Positions 7,971 to 16,554 of a stretch of DNA of 64,000 nucleotides are shown here, piece by piece. The DNA comes from Hyunsoonleella ulvae (lineage in GTDB: Bacteria; Bacteroidota; Bacteroidia; Flavobacteriales; Flavobacteriaceae), in NCBI RefSeq assembly GCF_016827605.1, contig NZ_JAEPJQ010000007.1, positions 1 through 64,000 on the forward strand, given 5' to 3'. The stretch's first letter is position 1, and the number at the start of each line of letters is the position of its first letter. A program made the translations under genes and the position numbers. The notes under the pieces were generated by a model. The model did not search any database. It saw nothing but the letters and a program-made list of their open reading frames with translations, and had not been told where the DNA came from.

Positions 7971-8390
7971 TTAATCTAAAAACTTACTCTTCAGCTCAGG
8001 AGTAGGAATCATACATGCATCCCTTTTACCGTACCATTTATAACGATTTTTAGCGATAACATCATAAACCCAATTGCTAATGAATGATGGAATAATAAGA
8101 AATATACTCAATATTTTGGTGGGAAACCCTAATTGAGCCGCTACTTTTAACGCTGCAGTACTCTTGTAAGTAATACCCTTTTCGGGAGTATATAAGATTA
8201 TGGAGTCTACCTTGCGAGTATCGATATTAAAATGATCAATTATTTTTTTACCAGTTTTACTTTGCAGTGCAGTAAACATAAAACGCTGGTTCTTATCATG
8301 TCTTATAACATATTGCACAGAAGAATTGCAGAGGTTACATACACCATCAAAAAGAATCAATTTTTTATCTTTTGGTACACCAAATGTCAT
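7971..8390 (-). CDS. DCC-family (DUF393) thiol-disulfide oxidoreductase
   Basis: The product (139 residues) belongs to the DCC family, named for its Asp-Cys-Cys motif, here DGVCNLC (D15, C18, C21). The CxxC pair suggests a thioredoxin-like redox activity, but the substrate is unknown. The mid-region YKSTAALKVAAQLGFP and the C-terminal RYKWYGKRDACMIP are typical of the family. The stop is 118 bases from the neighbouring DUF4139 gene, and the start is 18 bases from the stop of the TPR regulator, so it may be the second gene of that transcript. Confidence 0.8.
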   Translation of the reverse strand: MTFGVPKDKKLILFDGVCNLCNSSVQYVIRHDKNQRFMFTALQSKTGKKIIDHFNIDTRKVDSIILYTPEKGITYKSTAALKVAAQLGFPTKILSIFLIIPSFISNWVYDVIAKNRYKWYGKRDACMIPTPELKSKFLD

Positions 8391-8408
8391 GTTGCAAAGA
8401 TACGCCCT

Positions 8409-10307
8409 TTACAACTCACTTAAAAACTGATTGAGGTCGGTTTCCTTATCAAGATTTAGTTTCTTTTTTAAGCGGTATTTACTCTTTAATACACTTTCAG
8501 GTAGTACATTAAGCATTGAAGCTATTTCTTTAGTTGCTAAATTCATACGTAAGAAAGAAGCTAAACGCATCTCTTTTTCGGTAATCTCTGGATAGATGTC
8601 TTTAATTTTATGATCGAAGTTATTATGGACTTCTGAAAAATACGATTTAAAAACTTCCCAATCTTTGTCTTCTGCACTCTCTTTTTTAAGAAGCATTACT
8701 ATTCGTCTAAATTCTACTTTAAATAGTTCTGGAGATCGTTTTATCTTTTCTAGATTATCTTTTAATTCTTGTATAAATGTATTCTTTTGTACCAGGTGTA
8801 AGGTTTGTGAGGCGAGTTCTTTCTTTTTAAACTCAATTTCTTGTTTATAAATGGCTTCCTGCTTTTCGCGTTCAATGCGGTTTTTCTTTATACGTTGTTT
8901 GAAACTAAAATAGATTAACCCAGCTATTATAAGAAACGATACCATACCTATACCGTAAAGCGTTTTGGTAAGCTTATCGTTTGCTGCTTGCGTATTTAAA
9001 GTTTCAATTTCTTTTTTCTGTAATACAATTTCATTTTCTTTTTGCTCCGTCTCGTATATGGACTTTAATTCTTCAATCTGTTGTAGTTTTTTAGTGGTAT
9101 ATAGGCTATCGTTTATAGTTTGGTATAATTTTAAAAACTCTAAGGCATCATTATTTTTATTCATTCCTTCCAAGAAAGTTGAACGATTTTTATACAAACC
9201 TGCAAGGTGGGACATAGCTCCTAAAGATTTTGCAATAGATATGGCTTCAGTATTTTGTTTTAGTGCTGAATTATAGTTTTTATTTTCAAAGTCAATTTTC
9301 GATAGACTTATCAAAGCATTAATAGTACTTAGTTTAAGATGCTCTTTTTCAGCAATGGTTTTAGCTTCTTTAAGAACTATTTTTGCGTCACTGTAATTAC
9401 CTTGTAAACGTTTAATCTCTCCAAGATTATGCAAAGCGTTACTGAGACCTAAGTTATCCTCTACTTTTTTAGCATTATCAACGGCTAGATTAAAATAATT
9501 TTCTGCGGAAGCGTAGTCATTTAAATTTTGATAGGAAATACCAAGAGAGTTTTGAGTATATGCTACATAAAATGTTTCTTCAAAACGCTCATAGATTTCC
9601 AAGGCTTCTTTAAAATATTGTATGGAAGATTCATGATTTTCTAAACCACTTTCAATATCTCCTATCTGTTTTAAAGCATCTGCCTTACGTGTTTCATGAT
9701 GTATTTGTTTAAAACATTCCAAACCTTGAAATGCATAAATTAGTGCCGTCTTATAATTGGCTTTTTCAATGTAAATATTAGCTAGAGAAACGTATTGAGC
9801 ACCTAGGAATTTTGTTTTGGCATCTCCTTCTTTTTCATGGGTTTTTATCAATTCAATATTTTCCTTAGTAATAGCAATAGCGTTATCAAGGCTACCATTA
9901 GAGCTTTCTATAGAAGAGAGAGAGTGGTTAACAAAAATTAGTCCTCGTGTGTTATTAATATCCTTAAAAAGTGTTTTAGACTTATTGTAATAGAACAAAG
10001 CGGAATCATTCTCGGATTTGTTGGCAAAGTAGTCGGCACGATGCATATAGCCAACAGCAATGCCTTTGGTATAATTTATGGTTTTAGAGATTTTAAGTCC
10101 TTGTTCTGCATATAGTTTGGCTTCTTCTGGTTTTGAGAACATCAATTTTTCATGAAGACGTGTTAAAATCATCACTTTAACTGAATCGTTTTCTTTTCTA
10201 TTGGTAAGTTCTGTTTTTAAACTGTCAATCAATTTAGTGTTCTGTGAAAAACCAAAAGAGAAACTAAACAACAAAATTTGAATAAGGAATAAGTTAGGAG
10301 TTTTCAT
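8409..10307 (-). CDS. Membrane-anchored TPR protein with LuxR-like C-terminal HTH
   Basis: The 632-residue protein has a signal peptide (residues 1-21). About ten tetratricopeptide repeats follow (about 30-440; for example NALHNLGEIKRLQGNYSDA). Then come one membrane helix (about 448-467), a coiled coil (470-530) and a C-terminal helix-turn-helix (about 572-632; EKEMRLASFLRMNLATKEIASMLNV). This architecture is common in Bacteroidota. The TPR part is thought to sense something outside the inner membrane while the HTH binds DNA from the membrane. It diverges from the cytolysin-like gene across 308 bases containing repeated GCTTGTCC words, so control of that gene is plausible. It may be co-transcribed with the DCC gene downstream. 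Confidence 0.82.
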   Translation of the reverse strand: MKTPNLFLIQILLFSFSFGFSQNTKLIDSLKTELTNRKENDSVKVMILTRLHEKLMFSKPEEAKLYAEQGLKISKTINYTKGIAVGYMHRADYFANKSENDSALFYYNKSKTLFKDINNTRGLIFVNHSLSSIESSNGSLDNAIAITKENIELIKTHEKEGDAKTKFLGAQYVSLANIYIEKANYKTALIYAFQGLECFKQIHHETRKADALKQIGDIESGLENHESSIQYFKEALEIYERFEETFYVAYTQNSLGISYQNLNDYASAENYFNLAVDNAKKVEDNLGLSNALHNLGEIKRLQGNYSDAKIVLKEAKTIAEKEHLKLSTINALISLSKIDFENKNYNSALKQNTEAISIAKSLGAMSHLAGLYKNRSTFLEGMNKNNDALEFLKLYQTINDSLYTTKKLQQIEELKSIYETEQKENEIVLQKKEIETLNTQAANDKLTKTLYGIGMVSFLIIAGLIYFSFKQRIKKNRIEREKQEAIYKQEIEFKKKELASQTLHLVQKNTFIQELKDNLEKIKRSPELFKVEFRRIVMLLKKESAEDKDWEVFKSYFSEVHNNFDHKIKDIYPEITEKEMRLASFLRMNLATKEIASMLNVLPESVLKSKYRLKKKLNLDKETDLNQFLSEL

Positions 10308-10615
10308 CTTTCATGTTAATTAGCTGTTGCTAAGTTAAATATTATATGAGTTCAAATTACAGAGGGCTTCTTTACCCGAATAGTGCTTGTCCATAGCTTG
10401 TCCATGATTTTGATGTTCACTAAATTTTTTAAAATTTATTTAAACAATTGATTATCAGTTTTCTAAAAGATAAATTTTAAAAGTTTAAAATAGCTTGTCC
10501 TATCAAAATTGAAGGTGCATTTGATATGTATGTCCCCTTTTTGTCCACCCAAAAAATTAGATTTAAGATGTGTTCATGAGTAGTTTCGAAGTGTTGAATC
10601 AAAAAATATATCATT
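10308..10615. other. Divergent regulatory region between TPR-HTH regulator and cytolysin-like gene
   Basis: No gene is seen here. The spacer contains several TTGTCC words (see the repeat entry). A candidate rightward promoter reads CTTG at 10494-10497, then 18 bases, then TGCATTTG at 10516-10523. That gives a leader of about 88 bases before the cytolysin-like gene. Confidence 0.45.
10385..10546. repeat. GCTTGTCC repeat cluster (possible regulator sites)
   Basis: GCTTGTCCAT occurs at 10385-10394 and again at 10396-10405, an 11-base period that places both on one face of the helix. GCTTGTCC recurs at 10493-10500, overlapping a candidate -33 box. Shorter TGTCC words lie at 10531-10535 and 10542-10546. 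The arrangement looks like a set of binding sites rather than chance, but this is inference. Confidence 0.45.
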
Positions 10616-12160
10616 ATGAAAACACAGCTATTAACAATCAGAACTCTATTTAGAGCAACAAGTATGCTTGCTTTACTTACAATTTTTGGATGTAGTACCG
10701 AGGAAGCAGCATCAGTACCAACAGTAAACCCTGAAGCAGCAGAAATCTCAGATTTAATTTCAAGCTTAAGTTATGATGCAAACACCATGTTAAATGTAAA
10801 GAATACAGGTGGAGCACCAAAACAAAGAACGGTTACCAATACAAAGAATACCCAAACTTCTCCAGATAAAGGTAATTATAGTGCATGCGAAGAAAAATTC
10901 TATACACTGGAAGCTAATTTTGATGATGTGGCTATATTAAGACCTACTAATGGTATTATTTGGCCTGGGGCATTAGTTTATGGAAATCAGGATATGCTCG
11001 ATGGTATGCCAAATCCAATTACGTTAGACAGGTCTCCAGTAACACTTCGTATAGATTTACCAGGAATAGGGGAGGAAGGCACTTTAGTAGTTGAAGATCC
11101 AAGAAACTCAAATGTACAAAGCAGCATAGATAATGCTTTAGAATGGTGGAATGCTAATGCCTATGAGGAAGGTTATGTAAATGCTTCTAATTCCAGCTAC
11201 CAAGCTAATACATCTTATTCTTCAAAACAATTAAGTTTAGATGTGGGTTTAAATGTAGAGTGGGCAAATGGTTCGGTAGCATCTCAATTAGAGTATGAAT
11301 CTAGTACAACAAAGCGTGTAGCTGCTATGGTATATAAGCAAGTGTTTTATACTGTAACAATGGATACTCCTAAAACTCCTGCTAGCGTTTTTGGGGTAGA
11401 TGTAACGTATGATGACGTTGATAGTACTATCGATTCAGATACACCACCAGCTTACATCAACTCGGTGTCTTACGGACGTATTATCATGTTTAGAATGGAG
11501 ACAACGGATATGAGAAAGTCCATTGATTTGGATTTAGTATTAGAATATGCTACAGGAGCAGCAAATGGTTCAGGTTCTGTAAATTCTGAATATGACGAAG
11601 TACTTAAAAAATCAAGTATTACCGTAGTAACTATTGGCGGAAATGCTGAAGTAGCTTCAGAAGCTGTAAATGCTGATGGATTTGCATCCCTTAAGCATAT
11701 TATTACTGGCGAAAATGCTGTGTATAGTAGAAATAACCCTGGAGTTCCTATTGCTTATACGGTTAGATATCTAAAAGACAACTCTTTTGCTAAAATGGGC
11801 TATACTACCGATTATAAAATCAAAGATTGTACACCAAAGGTATTTTCTCATGCCAATGCAATTTTAGATAACAATATTACCCTTGATGTTCGTTTTCGTT
11901 TTAAGTATAAAAAACGTGGGTCAAACTCGATCGATTATACTAATTGGAAAAAAGTTAAGAAAAATGATGCACCACCAGCTATTAGACCTCCAAACGGTGC
12001 TCACGATGTAAAAGTACAGTTCGAGGTTTGGGACCTCACGTGGAAGCATATGGGCGAGTATCATGAAGGCTACCTTTATAGCGATAAAAAATTTGAGGCT
12101 TATTGTTCTAAACGAAATGTTATAGGTATTTGTACAGAAGTTAAAGTGAGGCGAGATTAG
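10616..12160 (+). CDS. Cholesterol-dependent-cytolysin-superfamily lipoprotein (thiol-activated cytolysin family)
   Basis: The 514-residue product has a signal peptide with lipobox IFGC (Cys 26), so it is probably lipid-anchored. The body follows the order of CDC pore-forming toxins: PGALVYGNQ and RIDLPGIGEEGTLVVEDP (about 115-160), then AMVYKQVFYTVTMDTPK (about 240), SVSYGRIIMFRMETT (about 288), the Gly pair in VVTIGGNAE (about 340), and PIAYTVRYLKDNS (about 382). These match domains 1-3, including the membrane-inserting hairpins. The last 110 residues occupy the domain-4 position. The Trp-rich undecapeptide ECTGLAWEWWR of classical toxins is replaced by a diverged stretch with two Trp (EVWDLTWKH), and no Thr-Leu cholesterol pair is seen. 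Target specificity is therefore unknown. It diverges from a TPR-HTH regulator. Confidence 0.85.
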   Translation: MKTQLLTIRTLFRATSMLALLTIFGCSTEEAASVPTVNPEAAEISDLISSLSYDANTMLNVKNTGGAPKQRTVTNTKNTQTSPDKGNYSACEEKFYTLEANFDDVAILRPTNGIIWPGALVYGNQDMLDGMPNPITLDRSPVTLRIDLPGIGEEGTLVVEDPRNSNVQSSIDNALEWWNANAYEEGYVNASNSSYQANTSYSSKQLSLDVGLNVEWANGSVASQLEYESSTTKRVAAMVYKQVFYTVTMDTPKTPASVFGVDVTYDDVDSTIDSDTPPAYINSVSYGRIIMFRMETTDMRKSIDLDLVLEYATGAANGSGSVNSEYDEVLKKSSITVVTIGGNAEVASEAVNADGFASLKHIITGENAVYSRNNPGVPIAYTVRYLKDNSFAKMGYTTDYKIKDCTPKVFSHANAILDNNITLDVRFRFKYKKRGSNSIDYTNWKKVKKNDAPPAIRPPNGAHDVKVQFEVWDLTWKHMGEYHEGYLYSDKKFEAYCSKRNVIGICTEVKVRRD

Positions 12161-12371
12161 GGCTATTTAATTAGTTTGAATAGTTAATGCAGTCGGTACC
12201 TTAAGTTGTGATTCAACAACTTGGTGCTGGCTGTTATTTTTTGGTGTTCCCCTCCTAAGGTCGGGTCGGGCTATCCGTTTGTAGTTTTGGCTCGATGCAC
12301 GCCTCCCCAAAAGCTATCACTACTATCCCTAACACACTTGTCTGCTAAAGTAAGTACATGTATAACGGACT
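12161..12371. repeat. Intergenic flavobacterial repeat between convergent genes
   Basis: This spacer is richer in G+C than its surroundings. It contains GGTCGGGTCGGGCTATCCG and CTATCCCTAAC, words of a dispersed repeat seen in flavobacterial genomes. The reverse complement of the 32573-32690 repeat contains the related AATCCCTAACGC. No protein-coding pattern is convincing here. Confidence 0.5.
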
Positions 12372-14540
12372 CTACTTTTTTGCCTCAACCAGTTCCAATA
12401 AATCCAAAGCAACATTAGTAGTAAATATACCGTAATTTACATTGGCTTTGTTTTTTTCAATACTATCTATACTACCAACAGCTCTACCATCATGCATGCG
12501 TACACGGTCGCCTACTTTTAAAATAGGTTTTGGTTTTTGTGGAGCTTCAGCTGCTTTTTTCTTTTCAGCCTTTTTCTTTTTTCTAATAACATTTACTTTC
12601 TTTTCAGCTTCTTTCTTTACCTGTTCTTCTTTAGCTTTTTGGGCACGTTTTTGTTTAGCAGATACTTTTTTGCGTTTAGAATTTTCAATTTGTACCAATT
12701 TGAATAATTCTGCCATTAACTCGCGTTTCTTTTTGTTATCGAAGTATTTTTCGGCTATGTCGTTTACTTTTTGCCCTAAATAAATTAGGCGCTGATTACT
12801 ATCATATAATTCCTGATAGCTTTCTAATTTCTTCTGTATTTTGGCATTTATCTCTTCGAGTTTATCAGCTTCCTCACCTTTTTTCTTTTCATTGAGTTTT
12901 AAAGATTGTCCAGTTTTCTCTAATCGAGAACGTTCTTTTTGAAGTTTAGCAATAGTGGCATCAAAACGTACTTTACTGCGCTCAATCTTCTTTTTTGCTC
13001 TGTTTATTAAAGAATAGGGAATGCCGTTTTTCTGAGCCACTTCAAAGGTAAAACTACTACCTGCTTGTCCTACCACCAGTTTAAACATAGGTTCTAGTGT
13101 ACGTTCATTAAAAAGCATGTTGGCATTAATCATGTGTGGCAGCTCAGTAGCAAGAATTTTTAAATTAGAATAGTGTGTGGTAATAATTCCAAATGCTTCC
13201 CGATGGTAAAACTCCTCTAAAAACGTTTCAGCCAAAGCACCACCTAATTCAGGATCAGATCCTGTACCAAATTCATCAATTAAAAAGAGGGTATTTTTAT
13301 TACACTTGCGCAAAAAATAGTTCATTTGTTTTAAACGATAGCTATAAGTGCTTAAATGGTTTTCAATAGACTGATTATCTCCAATATCACTTAAAATCCT
13401 ATCGAACAGGCATACCTTACTACGTTCGTGTACAGGAATTAACATACCGCTTTGCAACATTACTTGTAATAACCCAACGGTTTTTAGGGTAATACTTTTA
13501 CCGCCGGCATTAGGACCAGAGATTACTATTATTCGGCTGTCCTCTTTAAGCGATAGGGTTTGTGGAAACGTTTTTTCCTTTTTTTCTAAATTATTTAAAT
13601 AGAGAAGCGGATGATATGCATCTCGCAAATACATACTTTTATCTTCTGATAGTTCTGGAAGTATACCATTCATAGATTTCGCATACTTCGCTTTCGCAGA
13701 AATAACATCGATATCAATTAAAAAAGTTTGGTAGTCTTTTATAAGCGGTAAAAACGGACGTATAAAATCGGTCACTTCTTTTAAAATACGAACTACTTCT
13801 TCTTTCTCTTCGTATTCTAAATTATTAAGCTCTCGTGTGTATTGTAGGGTAGTTTCAGGTTCAATATATACAATACTTCCTGTTTTACTACCTCCCATAA
13901 TGGCACCTTTAACTTTTCGCCTATACATGGCCTTAACAGCTAAAACACGCCGGTTATCTACGACAGATTCTCTAATATCATCCAGATATTCTAAATTGTG
14001 ATAGGTATTTAATGCAGAAGCAAAACTTTGATTTATTTTTCCTTTAACTTTACTTATGGATTTTCGTAAATCATACAAGGTGTCAGAGGCATTATCCTTT
14101 ATATCTCCAAACCTATCTACAATAGCATCAACCTTTTCTATTAGAACTTTAGTAACTTCAATATGTGAAGCAAACTGATGTAAATTAGGATAGTATTCTT
14201 CAAACTTTTTTAAAAACGTAACAATGGTGTTTACCGTTAAAGACATTGAAACGATTTTTTTTAAACCATGTACTTCTAAAAAAGTATTCTCGATATTTAA
14301 AAGTTGAATTTCTTTGGTAATGGTATCAAATCCGTGATTGGGAATACGGTTGTCATTATAAAAAGAGGATACATATTCGTTGGTAAGTTGCAGTGCAAAA
14401 AGCAAATCTTCTTTAGTTTTATAGGGAGAAATTTCTAATACAGATTTATTGCCCATTGGCGTAATGCACAACTCGCTTATCTGTTGCAATACGGTAGGGA
14501 ATTCCAGATCTTGTAAAGTTTTCTCGTGAATGTGTATCAT
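12372..14540 (-). CDS. mutS2: MutS2-family ATPase without Smr domain
   Basis: The 722-residue protein has the MutS2 core/clamp region. Its MutS-type ATPase has Walker A GPNAGGKS (about 336-343), the DNQSIENHLSTYSYRL signature and Walker B FLIDEFGTGSDP. A long charged coiled coil follows, then a KOW-like tail (PKPILKVGDRVRMHDGRAVGSI). MutS2 proteins act on recombination intermediates or on collided ribosomes in other phyla. The Smr nuclease domain that usually ends the protein is absent. That is common in Bacteroidota, so I do not read it as damage. The start ATG at 14540 gives the expected N-terminus MIHIHEKTLQDLEFPTV. It diverges from sppA. Confidence 0.9.
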   Translation of the reverse strand: MIHIHEKTLQDLEFPTVLQQISELCITPMGNKSVLEISPYKTKEDLLFALQLTNEYVSSFYNDNRIPNHGFDTITKEIQLLNIENTFLEVHGLKKIVSMSLTVNTIVTFLKKFEEYYPNLHQFASHIEVTKVLIEKVDAIVDRFGDIKDNASDTLYDLRKSISKVKGKINQSFASALNTYHNLEYLDDIRESVVDNRRVLAVKAMYRRKVKGAIMGGSKTGSIVYIEPETTLQYTRELNNLEYEEKEEVVRILKEVTDFIRPFLPLIKDYQTFLIDIDVISAKAKYAKSMNGILPELSEDKSMYLRDAYHPLLYLNNLEKKEKTFPQTLSLKEDSRIIVISGPNAGGKSITLKTVGLLQVMLQSGMLIPVHERSKVCLFDRILSDIGDNQSIENHLSTYSYRLKQMNYFLRKCNKNTLFLIDEFGTGSDPELGGALAETFLEEFYHREAFGIITTHYSNLKILATELPHMINANMLFNERTLEPMFKLVVGQAGSSFTFEVAQKNGIPYSLINRAKKKIERSKVRFDATIAKLQKERSRLEKTGQSLKLNEKKKGEEADKLEEINAKIQKKLESYQELYDSNQRLIYLGQKVNDIAEKYFDNKKKRELMAELFKLVQIENSKRKKVSAKQKRAQKAKEEQVKKEAEKKVNVIRKKKKAEKKKAAEAPQKPKPILKVGDRVRMHDGRAVGSIDSIEKNKANVNYGIFTTNVALDLLELVEAKK

Positions 14541-14697
14541 TCGTCTCTTAACTATTCTTTTTCAAAAGCGCAAAGTTACAGAATATAGTAGATTTTTTTC
14601 TTTAAAGAATCCCTAGATTTGCAAAAGTGGAAATAGAGTTGTTTACAAATTGTAACAATTCGATGTTTATTAGACTAACGAATAAAATTGAAGCATT

Positions 14698-16461
14698 ATG
14701 GGTTTTATTAAAAGGGTTTTATCTACAATAGTAGGGATTTTTGTGTTTTTGGCACTTTGTTTTATAGGTTTGATAATAATAAGCGCACTTTTTGGTGGGG
14801 CTTCAGAAGAAGTAGTTCAGGTAAAGTCAAATTCTGTATTAGATCTAAAGTTAGATTTTCCCATTAACGATTATGCAGGTAAAACTGTCTTTAAAGAATA
14901 TCCTTTTTTAAACGAAGATGAAAGAAACGGTTTATTCAATTTAGTTGATGCTATAAGATATGCGAAGACTGATGAAAAAATAAAAGGAATATCCATTGAT
15001 AATAATTTTGTCATGGCTGGTATTACACAAATAAAAACATTGCGGGATGCTTTAATAGACTTTAAGGCGTCGGGTAAGTTTATAGTGTCGTATGCTGATG
15101 TACTTACGCAAAAGGATTATTACTTAAACTCAGTTGCAGACACCATTTATATTAACCCAGCTGGTATGATGGAATTTAAAGGGTTATACACTGAGCGTTT
15201 ATATTTTAAAGATTTTCAAGAGAAATCTGGAATTAAAATGGAAGTGGTGCGTCATGGAAAATATAAAAGTGCCGTAGAACCATTTTTAGAAAACGAAATG
15301 AGCGATAATAATCGTGAGCAAATTTCGGTGTATTTAAATGGACTTTGGTCTGAAATTAAAAAAGAAGTTTCGGAGGCTAGAAATGTATCGGTAGAGCAAT
15401 TAGATGTAATTGCAGATAGTTTGTTAGCAAGAACACCAGAGCTCGCTGTATCTTCTAAATTAGTAGATAAAATTGCTTATCATGATGAGTTTGTTAATGG
15501 TTTAAAACATGCAATGGGTGTTGCTGAAGATAAAGATTTAAATAGTGTTTCCATAGAAGAGTATGCGAGATATGCTGCTCCTAAATTAAAAGCTAAGTCT
15601 AGTGAACATAAAATAGCAGTAATTTATGCTGAAGGCGATATTATGTATGGAGAAGGAGATAAGGGTATTGTAGGGCATATAACGATGAATGAATCCATTA
15701 AAAAGGCAAGGGACGATAAGCGTATTAAAGCTATTGTGTTGAGAATTAATTCCCCAGGAGGAAGTGCATTAGCTAGTGAATTAATTTGGAGAGAGATAGA
15801 GTTAACAAAAAAAGTAAAACCTGTTATTGTTTCTATGGGTAATTTGGCAGCTTCTGGTGGTTATTATATCGCTGCAAATGCTGATAAGATTATAGCTGAA
15901 CCTACAACAATTACTGGTAGTATAGGGGTGTTTGGGGCTTTGCCAAACTTTAAAAACCTTGCTGATGATATGGGGATAAATGCAGAACAAGTAACAACTA
16001 ACGCAAATGCGGTTACCTACAGTGTTTTTGAACCACTGAATAAAAATCAATATAAATATATAGAAGAGGGGATTATTGATGTATATAGTTTATTTACAAA
16101 ACGCGTCGCAGATGGACGTAATTTAACAGCAGAACAAGTAGAAGAAATAGCTCAAGGACGTGTTTGGACAGGTAATGATGCTCTAGATAGAGGTTTGGTA
16201 GACGAATTAGGAGGACTAGATTTGGCATTGCATTATGCCGCTGATGCTGCAGAGATTGAAGATTATAAGATTAAAGAATTCCCAGTGTTTGAAAAGAATT
16301 TGGATGAAATGCTAGAAAGTTTTGGTTTGGCAAAAGCCAAAGAACAAATTTTAGCTGAAGAACTAGGGGAAGAAAACTACAAGCTAATTAAAGAGGTAAA
16401 ACGTCTATCTCAGAAAAAAGGCGTTCAGCTAATGTTTCCTTACAGTACGGAGATAAAATGA
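14698..16461 (+). CDS. sppA: Signal peptide peptidase SppA, 67K type
   Basis: The 587-residue protease has one N-terminal membrane helix (about residues 7-30) and two tandem ClpP-like domains. The catalytic Lys is expected at K190 in GKYKSAVEPF in the first domain. The nucleophile is S386 in NLAASGGYYIA in the second domain, the arrangement of the long E. coli-type SppA. It degrades remnant signal peptides in the membrane. The ATG at 14698 precedes MGFIKRVLSTIVGI, a normal anchor. It is monocistronic, with a strong terminator 40 bases after the stop. Confidence 0.93.
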   Translation: MGFIKRVLSTIVGIFVFLALCFIGLIIISALFGGASEEVVQVKSNSVLDLKLDFPINDYAGKTVFKEYPFLNEDERNGLFNLVDAIRYAKTDEKIKGISIDNNFVMAGITQIKTLRDALIDFKASGKFIVSYADVLTQKDYYLNSVADTIYINPAGMMEFKGLYTERLYFKDFQEKSGIKMEVVRHGKYKSAVEPFLENEMSDNNREQISVYLNGLWSEIKKEVSEARNVSVEQLDVIADSLLARTPELAVSSKLVDKIAYHDEFVNGLKHAMGVAEDKDLNSVSIEEYARYAAPKLKAKSSEHKIAVIYAEGDIMYGEGDKGIVGHITMNESIKKARDDKRIKAIVLRINSPGGSALASELIWREIELTKKVKPVIVSMGNLAASGGYYIAANADKIIAEPTTITGSIGVFGALPNFKNLADDMGINAEQVTTNANAVTYSVFEPLNKNQYKYIEEGIIDVYSLFTKRVADGRNLTAEQVEEIAQGRVWTGNDALDRGLVDELGGLDLALHYAADAAEIEDYKIKEFPVFEKNLDEMLESFGLAKAKEQILAEELGEENYKLIKEVKRLSQKKGVQLMFPYSTEIK

Positions 16462-16493
16462 TTTATATCACATTGGTGTTGTTAAAGACAAAA

Positions 16494-16531
16494 TAAAAAA
16501 GAGACTTTCACTTTGAAAGTCTCTTTTTTAT
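16494..16531 (+). terminator. Terminator between sppA and ccsBA (can act on both strands)
   Basis: GAGACTTT (16501-16508) and AAAGTCTC (16516-16523) flank a short loop. A T-run follows and an A-run precedes, so the hairpin can serve both convergent genes. Confidence 0.8.
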
Positions 16532-16554
16532 TAAATGCACTAGTGTTCAGATTT

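Noticed and set aside
12221-12418. Rightward 65-codon frame between the cytolysin-like gene and mutS2
   Set aside because: It is made of intergenic repeat sequence (GGTCGGGTCGGG, CTATCCCTAAC) and the antisense of the mutS2 end; no domain is recognisable.
12442-12783. 113-codon Phe-rich frame opposite mutS2
   Set aside because: It is the antisense reading of the Lys-rich coiled coil of MutS2, which produces Phe/Leu-rich nonsense.
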